DNA from: Deltaproteobacteria bacterium
GTDB lineage: Bacteria; Desulfobacterota; DSM-4660; Desulfatiglandales; Desulfatiglandaceae
Assembly: GCA_021159825.1 (NCBI GenBank)
Contig: JAGHDR010000193.1
Coordinates: 1-6,586, forward strand
DNA: 6,586 nt
Direction: 5' to 3'
Part shown: positions 1-4,756 of the stretch, piece by piece
Layout: each line of letters starts with the position of its first letter
Position numbering within the stretch: the stretch's first letter is position 1
Notes under the pieces: generated by a model
What the model saw: only the letters and a program-made list of their open reading frames with translations
Databases searched by the model: none
Told to the model about the DNA's origin: nothing
Program-made: the position numbers and the translations under genes

Positions 1-1
1 G

Positions 2-310
2 TCGACAACTCATGGGGGCCTCGCAGTTTACGGACGGAATGAGCCGAACGCAGGACTCCACTTGGCCAATATAGAGAAGCTGTTGGAGGTACTAAACCGG
101 CTGGTGGAGAGAAAGAATACGGTTGTGGTCATCGAACACAACCTGGATGTGGTCAAGGGCGCCGATCATGTGATTGATCTGGGCCCTGAAGGCGGTGCAG
201 GGGGCGGGCAGGTGGTGGCAGCCGGAACACCCGAAGCGATCTCAAAAATAGAAGCGTCTTACACCGGGCAATATCTGAAGAAGATGCTGGAAACCAAAAA
301 ACAACCGTAA
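2..310 (+). CDS. uvrA: UvrA, excinuclease ABC subunit A, C-terminal fragment (5' partial)
   Basis: This is the last 102 codons of the ABC-ATPase damage-recognition subunit of the UvrABC nucleotide excision repair complex; the gene begins left of the window. The frame is open from base 2. The H-loop ([10 protein letters not shown], His at fragment residue 46) and the tail [12 protein letters not shown]...AAGTPEAI are typical of the second UvrA ATPase domain. It ends in TAA 5 nt before the stop codon of convergent rex, and no terminator is visible between them. Oddity: the stretch that should be the Walker B (family LYILDEPTTGLH) reads [12 protein letters not shown], with the Asp before the catalytic Glu replaced by Asn. 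All departures fall in the first ~70 bases, right after a SalI hexamer at positions 1-6, so poor edge sequence is as likely as real divergence. Identity is secure; the first 25 residues are not. Confidence 0.93.
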   Translation, partial: STTHGGLAVYGRNEPNAGLHLANIEKLLEVLNRLVERKNTVVVIEHNLDVVKGADHVIDLGPEGGAGGGQVVAAGTPEAISKIEASYTGQYLKKMLETKKQP

Positions 311-315
311 ACGGC

Positions 316-957
316 TTATACCTTATCCAGTTGTTCCAGGTGATATACGAGGTTTTCAAATTTGACGGACAAGTCCGCGTTTTCAATGACGCACTTTTTT
401 CGCGTTCGGATCTGAATGGTGGTGAAATTAAGAATCGCCCCAACGTTGCCTTCCTGAAGGAGGTGGGCAACTCGCTGCGCTTCATGGGGGGGGGTCGTTA
501 TGAGCCCGATTTCAATGCCTAACTTGCGTACCGTTTGAGATATGCCTGAAGCAGACTGAATGGTCAATCCGCAGGCGAGTTTTCTGCCCACCTTTCCAGC
601 ATCGGAATCAAAGGCGGCTTTAACCATGTAACCCCGTTTTTTAAAATTTTCGCTTTGAACCAAGCCGCTTCCAAGGTGTCCCATGCCTACAATGCACAGC
701 GCCCATTCCCGGTCTGTTGCCAGGATGCCCTTGATGGCCTGCAGCAGGTCCCGTACATCATATCCCACACCTCTGATGCCGAATTCGCCAAAATACGCCA
801 GGTCTTTTCTGACCTGGGCAGGATTCACACCACAGAGCCCGGCCAGCTTTTCAGATGACATGACCGGCAGTCCGCTTTCAAGCAGAATCTCAAGCGGCCT
901 GGAGTAGATAGCCAGCCGCTGGATGGTGGGGTTGGGTATTTTAGAGTCCTTTGACAT
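316..957 (-). CDS. rex: Redox-sensing transcriptional repressor Rex
   Basis: A 213-aa NADH/NAD+-responsive repressor of the Rex family, of normal length. Residues 1-80 form the winged-helix DNA-binding domain, with the family signature VNPAQVRKDLAYFGEFG (from about residue 44). The Rossmann domain has GMGHLG at 91-96 for dinucleotide binding and an acidic residue at the end of strand 2 (AAFDSD, around 117). The C-terminal segment LSVKFENLVYHL (about 196-207) matches the domain-swapped helix of Rex dimers. The start at MSKDSKIPNP is chosen by family alignment; an in-frame ATG 16 codons upstream (1005) would lie inside the operator, and neither start has a good Shine-Dalgarno (CCCCCC directly precedes the chosen ATG). 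Family knowledge: NADH binding releases Rex from DNA. The gene follows the atp terminator and has a Rex-box 30 bp upstream of its ATG, so autoregulation is inferred. A C9 run lies within codons for ITTPPHE (486-494). Confidence 0.95.
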   Translation of the reverse strand: MSKDSKIPNPTIQRLAIYSRPLEILLESGLPVMSSEKLAGLCGVNPAQVRKDLAYFGEFGIRGVGYDVRDLLQAIKGILATDREWALCIVGMGHLGSGLVQSENFKKRGYMVKAAFDSDAGKVGRKLACGLTIQSASGISQTVRKLGIEIGLITTPPHEAQRVAHLLQEGNVGAILNFTTIQIRTRKKCVIENADLSVKFENLVYHLEQLDKV

Positions 958-987
958 CGGGGGGCCATTCTGATGCTGAAAAATGAA

Positions 988-1005
988 TTGTGAAATAATG
1001 CACAT
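988..1005 (-). promoter_or_regulatory. Putative Rex operator (Rex-box) upstream of rex
   Basis: On the + strand this site reads TTGTGAA-ATAA-TGCACAT. It matches the known Rex consensus TTGTGAA-N4-TTCACAA at 12 of 14 half-site positions. It sits 30 bp upstream of the rex ATG and just downstream of the atp terminator. On the minus strand it overlaps a CATTAT hexamer that could be a -10 element, so bound Rex could block its own transcription. The site is seen directly; its function is inferred. Confidence 0.65.
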
Positions 1006-1011
1006 GAGTGG

Positions 1012-1046
1012 AAAAAAAGAGAGCCTGCAAAAGCAGGCCCTCTTTT
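1012..1046 (-). terminator. Intrinsic terminator of the atpZIBE block
   Basis: Positions 1015-1028 pair with 1033-1046 around a 4-nt loop, giving a 14-bp stem. The one imperfect pair (1022/1039) is a G-U wobble in the minus-strand transcript but an A-C mismatch on the plus strand. The minus transcript then runs through seven U residues (1018-1012). Orientation and U-tract show that it ends transcription arriving from atpE, 14 nt past the atpE stop codon, and separates the F0 genes from rex. Confidence 0.9.
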
Positions 1047-1060
1047 CTATCAGTTGTTAA

Positions 1061-1441
1061 TCAACCACCCATGGACTTAACGATGAGCTCGTGCATGCCC
1101 CCCAGGTCCGGAATCTTGAAAACAAGGATAAAGCAGATAACCAGAGCGTAAATACAGAGGGATTCAATCAAAGCCAGACCAATGATCATGGTGGTCATGA
1201 TTTTTCCGCCCGCTTCCGGATTCCTTGCCGTTCCCTGAAGGGCGCCGTTAATGGCGTTACCCATCCCGAGACCGCAACCCAAGGCAGCGATCCCGATGGC
1301 GAACCCGCAAGCAATAGCGATTCCCAAATACACATAAAGACCGGCAGCCTTGACCATGGCATCTCCGGCGGCGAACGCCATGGAAGCTGAACAGATCACC
1401 ATAGCCACCGCAAAAATACCTACAAGCGTTTTTTTATTCAT
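1061..1441 (-). CDS. atpE: F0F1 ATP synthase subunit c with N-terminal signal-like leader
   Basis: The 126-aa rotor-ring proteolipid of the ATP synthase, longer than the common 70-90 aa. Residues 1-25 (MNKKTLVGIF...SASMAFAA) look like a signal peptide with an AFA-A cleavage site, leaving a mature protein of ~101 aa. TM1 is Gly-rich (about 32-62). The polar loop contains the conserved ARNPE (72-76). TM2 (about 83-109) carries the essential carboxylate Glu93 in LIESLCIYALV. The position of the Na+-ligating Gln of Ilyobacter-type rings (Gln32) is Met60 by loop-anchored alignment, favouring H+ coupling. The start is set by an excellent AAGGAGGT 5 nt upstream; an in-frame ATG at 1483 lacks one. 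It is the last gene of the Z-I-B-E block, 90 nt after atpB, followed by a strong terminator. Leader processing is inferred. Confidence 0.95.
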   Translation of the reverse strand: MNKKTLVGIFAVAMVICSASMAFAAGDAMVKAAGLYVYLGIAIACGFAIGIAALGCGLGMGNAINGALQGTARNPEAGGKIMTTMIIGLALIESLCIYALVICFILVFKIPDLGGMHELIVKSMGG

Positions 1442-1446
1442 TGTGG

Positions 1447-1454
1447 ACCTCCTT
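1447..1454 (-). promoter_or_regulatory. Strong Shine-Dalgarno of atpE
   Basis: The minus strand reads AAGGAGGT, a near-perfect anti-16S match, 5 nt before the atpE ATG at 1441 and preceded by an A/T-rich stretch (1460-1470). It decides the start over the in-frame ATG at 1483. It is clearly stronger than the sites before atpB, atpI and atpZ, consistent with the c subunit being needed in many copies per complex. Confidence 0.85.
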
Positions 1455-1492
1455 TCATTAGATTTTTTATGGCCTTCTTCCATAAACTACAA

Positions 1493-1511
1493 CCCCCGGA
1501 AAACGAGGGGG
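1493..1511 (-). other. Intercistronic G/C hairpin between atpB and atpE
   Basis: Positions 1493-1497 (CCCCC) pair with 1507-1511 (GGGGG) around a 9-nt loop, about 20 nt past the atpB stop codon. There is no U-tract after it on the minus strand, so it is not an intrinsic terminator. It might act as a transcript-stability or processing element, but at 5 bp the evidence is thin. Confidence 0.35.
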
Positions 1512-1531
1512 CATTTGTTTTGATCAATGAA

Positions 1532-2221
1532 CTAATGGGCATGTTCCATGGCACCGACAAAGTATATGGTGGAGAGCAACATGAAAACCAGCGCCTGAAT
1601 TAAACTCACCAGAATCCCGAGGAACAGGATGGGTAGCGGGGCAAAATAAAGACCGGCAAGACTAAACAGGATGGCCAGCACCATCTCTTTACCAAAAATA
1701 TTGCCGAAGAGTCGAACACTCAAGCTCATGATTCTCGCTAGATGTCCAATTATTTCAATGGGAAACATGAAGGGGATCAGCCACCAGACCGGACCACAGA
1801 AATGCTTGATATATTTGACACCATGGAATTTAATGCCGATGATATGGGTGTAAACAAAGGTGCATAGCGCCAGGGCCAGCGTGGTGTTTAGGTTGGCTGT
1901 GGGAGAGAACATACCGGGAACCAGGCCGATCAGGTTGGAAATAAGCACAAAAAGAAATATCGTAGCGATGAAGGGGAAAAAAAACCTTCCTTCCGGCCCC
2001 GTAATTTCCACCATAAAGTTCTCAAGACCGCTGACCAGCACCTCAAAAAAATTCTGCCCCCCTTCAGGAACGATTTTAACTTTCCGAGCCAGGAAAAGAG
2101 CGCTCAAAATCATAATGAGCATGGTGAGCCACGTATAGGTCACATGAGAATAATGATGGGCAAAATGCTCAAACCCCATAGCGGACAAAATTGCGTCAAT
2201 AAAAAAAATTGGATGCTCCAT
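1532..2221 (-). CDS. atpB: F0F1 ATP synthase subunit a
   Basis: The 229-aa membrane stator subunit that forms the proton half-channels against the c-ring. It is hydrophobic, with about five or six membrane helices. The helix-4 signature LSVRLFGNIFGKE (167-179) carries the essential Arg170 (E. coli Arg210) and Glu179 (E. coli Glu219). Gln209 in SLIQALVFMLLSTIY matches E. coli Gln252 in the last helix. The PEGGQNFFE...GPEGRFFFPF region (52-86) is typical of bacterial a subunits. Length is normal for the deltaproteobacterial type and shorter than the E. coli protein (271 aa). The start lies 3 nt after the atpI stop, with GGGAGG 11 nt upstream inside atpI, so translation is probably coupled. A His-rich N-terminus and the C-terminal AMEHAH are visible. 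The next gene downstream is atpE. Confidence 0.96.
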   Translation of the reverse strand: MEHPIFFIDAILSAMGFEHFAHHYSHVTYTWLTMLIMILSALFLARKVKIVPEGGQNFFEVLVSGLENFMVEITGPEGRFFFPFIATIFLFVLISNLIGLVPGMFSPTANLNTTLALALCTFVYTHIIGIKFHGVKYIKHFCGPVWWLIPFMFPIEIIGHLARIMSLSVRLFGNIFGKEMVLAILFSLAGLYFAPLPILFLGILVSLIQALVFMLLSTIYFVGAMEHAH

Positions 2222-2224
2222 AGA

Positions 2225-2611
2225 TTATACCGCCTCCCGCGAAGATGTTCTAAAAGCGGCCCGAATCCCAAAATTCAGGATACTGAGCACAACAACAGAA
2301 AGTCCGACAGCCAAACCCAGAGGATTTACCCAGCCACCGGTGATAAGAATATAGAGGATCAAGCCCATAATGGCAAGTCTAAAATAAAATTTTACAATCA
2401 GTGCGATTTTTTTGCCTTTCATGGCGCCTTGATCCGAAAAAGCCATGCGCACTGAGCGCTGTAAAATGCTGAAGTTAGCGATGATGATGAGCCCGCCCAA
2501 GACCACGCCAAGTGTGAATTGCGCTTCCATAAAAACGCCACTCAATGCACTCAATATCAACAGGATGACCCAGTTGAATGTTCTGATATCCTGAAGCTTT
2601 TCCCCGATCAT
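2225..2611 (-). CDS. atpI: ATP synthase protein I (AtpI family)
   Basis: A 128-aa, four-helix membrane protein (helices at about 12-28, 31-50, 70-91 and 94-115) of the ATP synthase I family. It is recognised by its place directly before atpB and by the pattern of a Gly-rich second helix (GVVLGGLIIIANFSILQRSV) and a third helix beginning KFYFRLAIMG. Family members help assemble the c-ring or the Na+/H+-coupled ATP synthase and are not part of the mature enzyme; this role is from family knowledge. Its ATG overlaps the atpZ stop codon by one base (TAATG), with AAAGGG about 6 nt upstream, a clear case for translational coupling. Sequence conservation in this family is low, so the call rests partly on context. 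Confidence 0.85.
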   Translation of the reverse strand: MIGEKLQDIRTFNWVILLILSALSGVFMEAQFTLGVVLGGLIIIANFSILQRSVRMAFSDQGAMKGKKIALIVKFYFRLAIMGLILYILITGGWVNPLGLAVGLSVVVLSILNFGIRAAFRTSSREAV

Positions 2612-2829
2612 TACATGCCCTTTGCTTTATTGTAAAGAATATAGAGATTCCTGAATGCAGCGACGATACCGAACCCCAGGAAAATAAAAAAAAGCCACGG
2701 CTTCGTGTCGAAATACTTGTCCAGGTAGAAACCGGCCAACGCTCCCAAAGCAATGGAAAAGGCCATGGCCATTCCGACGCTGCTGATAAAGCCAAGGTCT
2801 TTAATCTGTTTTTTCAGCTCTTCATCCAT
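2611..2829 (-). CDS. atpZ: AtpZ-like F0F1 ATPase accessory membrane protein
   Basis: A 72-aa protein with two predicted membrane helices (about 12-34 and 44-66) joined by the loop YLDKYFDTKPW. The pattern G-x2-AG-x-YLDKYFDTKPW followed by GFGIVAAFRNLY is typical of the AtpZ/AtpI family (formerly 'ATPase gene 1'), found as the first gene of many atp operons. Reported roles of the family include cation (Mg2+/Ca2+) handling and help with ATP synthase assembly; none can be read from this sequence. It is the first gene of the Z-I-B-E block, and its TAA shares a base with the atpI ATG. No convincing Shine-Dalgarno precedes the start: GGGG lies ~18 nt upstream within a small hairpin (2844-2860). Confidence 0.82.
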   Translation of the reverse strand: MDEELKKQIKDLGFISSVGMAMAFSIALGALAGFYLDKYFDTKPWLFFIFLGFGIVAAFRNLYILYNKAKGM

Positions 2830-2843
2830 GGTGTCGGCGCATC

Positions 2844-2860
2844 CGTTCCCCTACGGGACG
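2844..2860 (-). other. Small hairpin in the atpZ leader
   Basis: The arms 2844-2850 and 2855-2860 form six base pairs with one bulged base and a 4-nt loop. The hairpin lies 15 nt upstream of the atpZ ATG and contains the only G-rich, Shine-Dalgarno-like stretch of the leader. It could modulate translation of atpZ, but it is small and may be chance. Confidence 0.3.
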
Positions 2861-2877
2861 TTGATTCCAGTTTCCAC

Positions 2878-2891
2878 AACCCCATGGGGTT
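2878..2891. repeat. 14-bp perfect palindrome upstream of atpZ
   Basis: AACCCCATGGGGTT is a perfect palindrome in the rlmN-atpZ gap, just downstream of the possible -10 element. That position could suit an operator, or it could fold in the leader RNA. There is no adjacent U-tract, so it is not an obvious terminator. It does not resemble the Rex-box. Confidence 0.45.
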
Positions 2892-2919
2892 CCTATCACA
2901 GATTTTTTGGGAAAGTCAA
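2892..2919 (-). promoter_or_regulatory. Possible promoter of the atpZIBE block
   Basis: On the minus strand TTGACT (2919-2914, 5/6 to the -35 consensus, overlapping the rlmN stop codon) is followed after 16 nt by TGT-GATAGG (hexamer 2897-2892), an extended -10-like sequence matching only 3/6 of the core. A start site here would give a leader of about 55 nt. The weak -10 keeps confidence low; read-through from rlmN is an alternative. Confidence 0.3.
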
Positions 2920-3956
2920 CAGAATTTTGATTCAAATGCACCCTTCAACTGTCCACATGCCGCCAGGATATCACGGCCTTTGCTTTTTCGAATGATGGCG
3001 GTGAAGTGTCTGTCCGTCAGTATTTTCTGAAAATGAAAGATTCTGTCCATGGAAGGCGGCATCATGAGTGATTCCGGATCCGCATTCAGTGGGATCAGGT
3101 TGATTTTTGCCCTGAGTCCGGAAAGGAGCCAGCACAAATTATGTGCATCCCGATCCCGGTCATTGGTATCTTTTATCAGAATGTACTCGAAAGTAATCAT
3201 CCGCCGGTTGGGCAGGGGAAACGACTTGCAGGCCTGAATCAATTGATCCAGGGGATATTTACGGTTGATGGGCATGAGACGGCTGCGTGTCTCATCATCC
3301 GCTCCGTTGAGTGAAACCGCCAGGTTAACGGTGATATCGCGCGCCAGTCTCTCAATTTCAGGGACCAGGCCGCAGGTGGAGAGGGTGACCTTGCGGTGAG
3401 AAAAATTCATGCCGTCCGGTTCAATAAGGTTTCGGAGCGCTTTGATTACCGCATCATAATTGGCCAGTGGTTCTCCCATGCCCATCAACACGATGTTCGT
3501 TAAACGGTCCGGGTATTCCAGGGATCTTTTTGCCAGAATGACCTGTTCAATGATTTCGCCGGGCGTCAGGTTTCTGACCAATCCCTGTTTTCCGGTTGCA
3601 CAGAAAGAACAATTCATGGCGCAACCCACCTGTGAGGAAATACACAGGGTCAGATGGTCCCTTTCCGGTATGAGCACGGTTTCGATGGTGTGACCGTCTT
3701 GCAACTGGTGAAGGTATTTCCGGGTACCGTCTTCGGATTGGACTGCCTTGATCTCACGTAAGGGAAAGATATGGGCCTTTTCTTTGAGCAGGGTGCGCAG
3801 CGTCTTGGGCAGGTTGCTCATTTCATCAAAAGATTTAACGAATCGTGTCAGGGCCCAGTGCCGAATCTGACGGCCTCGGTAGGTGCCCAAGCCATGGTCC
3901 ACGGCCCAAACTTCCATTTCAGCTGCGCTCAATCCCTTGAGATCGGTCCGGATCAT
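2916..3956 (-). CDS. rlmN: RlmN, dual-specificity 23S rRNA A2503 / tRNA A37 C2-methyltransferase
   Basis: A 346-aa radical-SAM methyltransferase of normal family length. The [4Fe-4S] motif CAMNCSFC supplies Cys112, Cys116 and Cys119 (CX3CX2C). Cys105 in TLCISSQ and Cys334 in AACGQL match the two mechanistic cysteines of E. coli RlmN (Cys118 and the methyl-carrying Cys355). The SAM-contacting MGMGEPLANYD lies at 159-169. An RlmN N-terminal domain occupies about the first 80 residues. The overall pattern, including GMNFSHRKVTLSTCGLVP, fits RlmN rather than the resistance enzyme Cfr. The start MIRTDLKGLS is taken because its ATG overlaps the upstream thymidylate synthase stop (ATGA) and fits the family N-terminus, with GGAG 11 nt upstream; an upstream in-frame ATG at 4019 lies well inside the neighbour gene. 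No terminator follows before atpZ, 86 nt away. Confidence 0.96.
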   Translation of the reverse strand: MIRTDLKGLSAAEMEVWAVDHGLGTYRGRQIRHWALTRFVKSFDEMSNLPKTLRTLLKEKAHIFPLREIKAVQSEDGTRKYLHQLQDGHTIETVLIPERDHLTLCISSQVGCAMNCSFCATGKQGLVRNLTPGEIIEQVILAKRSLEYPDRLTNIVLMGMGEPLANYDAVIKALRNLIEPDGMNFSHRKVTLSTCGLVPEIERLARDITVNLAVSLNGADDETRSRLMPINRKYPLDQLIQACKSFPLPNRRMITFEYILIKDTNDRDRDAHNLCWLLSGLRAKINLIPLNADPESLMMPPSMDRIFHFQKILTDRHFTAIIRKSKGRDILAACGQLKGAFESKFC

Positions 3957-4639
3957 GGATGGGGCTGCTCCGGTTTTGAGATGTCGGTTTTGTACGTTCT
4001 GAGCTGCGCCAACTCCCACACGTAATCGTACAGGTGAAGGCCTTTGCTGGATGCAATGATTTCACCGTCTTCAACGCCGATAGCGGATGTCATATACTCT
4101 TTTAGAAGCTGGATGGCGCCCAGGTTGGCAGGCAGGCCGTTCCACAGATCCCAGGATCTGAAATAGATGATGAAATGGAGTTTCCCGTTTTTAATTCGGG
4201 TGTCGATCCCCCTCAGGCAAGGCGGATCTCCCAGGTAAATGGCCTGAGGGTTTCCCACGGTCATGTAGGCCTGATTGGTTCCAAATCCATCTTCCCGATA
4301 CATGCGGATGACTTCGGTGATCTGAGGTTCCAGATATTGGCCGTAGGTATAATCCTCACCCGGTTGTTTGGCAGATGTCATGAGGTAAGGCAGATATTCT
4401 TCGATATAGCCATCGGCCACGGGATTGGGGATACCCAGGGCAGGGGGGATTTCGGGCAGGAGCGGTCGTTGCCCGGGGTATTTGATATGGATGGTGATAT
4501 AATCGAATTCAAGCCGTTTCTGGCCTTCGAAACTGCCTCGGTCAATGACATATTCGGTACCTGCTTCCAGAAGCTGGTAGACGCACTGAAACCAGGCATC
4601 GGGAAGGTCGCGCGCTTCAATAGACTCAAGTCGCATCAT
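3953..4639 (-). CDS. Thymidylate synthase, short archaeal (methanogen)-type
   Basis: A 228-aa protein with the core of folate-dependent thymidylate synthase (dUMP to dTMP). Spacing to E. coli ThyA is exact: Cys141 (Cys146) in DPPCLRG, Arg161/Asp164 in RSWD (Arg166/Asp169), Asn172 in GLPANLG (Asn177, dUMP-selective), and His202/Tyr204 in GLHLYDY (His207/Tyr209). DPPCL and the GLHLYDYVWELA ending resemble the methanogen/archaeal subfamily rather than bacterial ThyA. It lacks the ~30-residue C-terminal extension of E. coli ThyA that ends in the active-site-closing tail. At the place of the phosphate-binding Arg pair (E. coli 126/127) it has Thr121-Asn122. The start is the first of two ATGs (4639), with GAGG 9 nt upstream and the N-terminus at RDLPDAWFQ. 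Its TGA overlaps the rlmN ATG. Whether it uses the normal folate donor cannot be read. Not ThyX. Confidence 0.85.
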   Translation of the reverse strand: MMRLESIEARDLPDAWFQCVYQLLEAGTEYVIDRGSFEGQKRLEFDYITIHIKYPGQRPLLPEIPPALGIPNPVADGYIEEYLPYLMTSAKQPGEDYTYGQYLEPQITEVIRMYREDGFGTNQAYMTVGNPQAIYLGDPPCLRGIDTRIKNGKLHFIIYFRSWDLWNGLPANLGAIQLLKEYMTSAIGVEDGEIIASSKGLHLYDYVWELAQLRTYKTDISKPEQPHP

Positions 4640-4756
4640 CAGCAAATCCCTCAAGGGTGGATAAAATCCTACTTTTCTAGTACATACAGAATTCGCCGAA
4701 TAAAGGCAACCGGAGAAGTCCACCCGGATAAGGTTAAAATGAATGTAAGGTAAAAG
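4640..4756. promoter_or_regulatory. Divergent intergenic region (thymidylate synthase / MATE)
   Basis: This 117-bp gap must hold promoters for the leftward thymidylate synthase-rlmN pair and the rightward transporter. The best leftward candidate is TTGCCT (4709-4704), 17 nt, then TATGTA (4686-4681), a weak match. For the transporter only TAAAAT (4735-4740) resembles a -10, but it lies too close to the start to be convincing. AAGG (4747-4750) serves as Shine-Dalgarno 6 nt before the MATE ATG. No operator was recognised. Confidence 0.4.

Noticed and set aside
305..314. CCGT-AA-ACGG as a terminator between uvrA and rex
   Set aside because: Stem of only 3-4 bp, tiny loop and no U-tract on either strand.
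958..1005. Earlier in-frame start for rex at 1005
   Set aside because: It would place the start codon inside the Rex operator and add a non-family N-terminus; MSKDSKIP fits the Rex family start.
1442..1483. Earlier in-frame start for atpE at 1483
   Set aside because: No Shine-Dalgarno there, whereas AAGGAGGT precedes the ATG at 1441; the extra residues are hydrophilic and would spoil the signal-like leader.
2860..2880. Rex-box-like sequence before atpZ (TTGATTCCAG...CCACAA)
   Set aside because: Half-sites are imperfect and the spacing is one base too long; not distinguishable from chance.
3957..4019. Earlier in-frame start for rlmN at 4019
   Set aside because: It would add 21 non-family residues and a long overlap with the thymidylate synthase; the ATGA-coupled start fits better.
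4674..4690. Imperfect palindrome TTCT...AGAA in the divergent gap as an operator
   Set aside because: Only the outer four bases pair; the centre does not, and no known operator is matched.
4175..4753. Plus-strand open frame of 192 codons
   Set aside because: Antisense to the thymidylate synthase, which has catalytic residues in exact spacing; no recognisable protein features.
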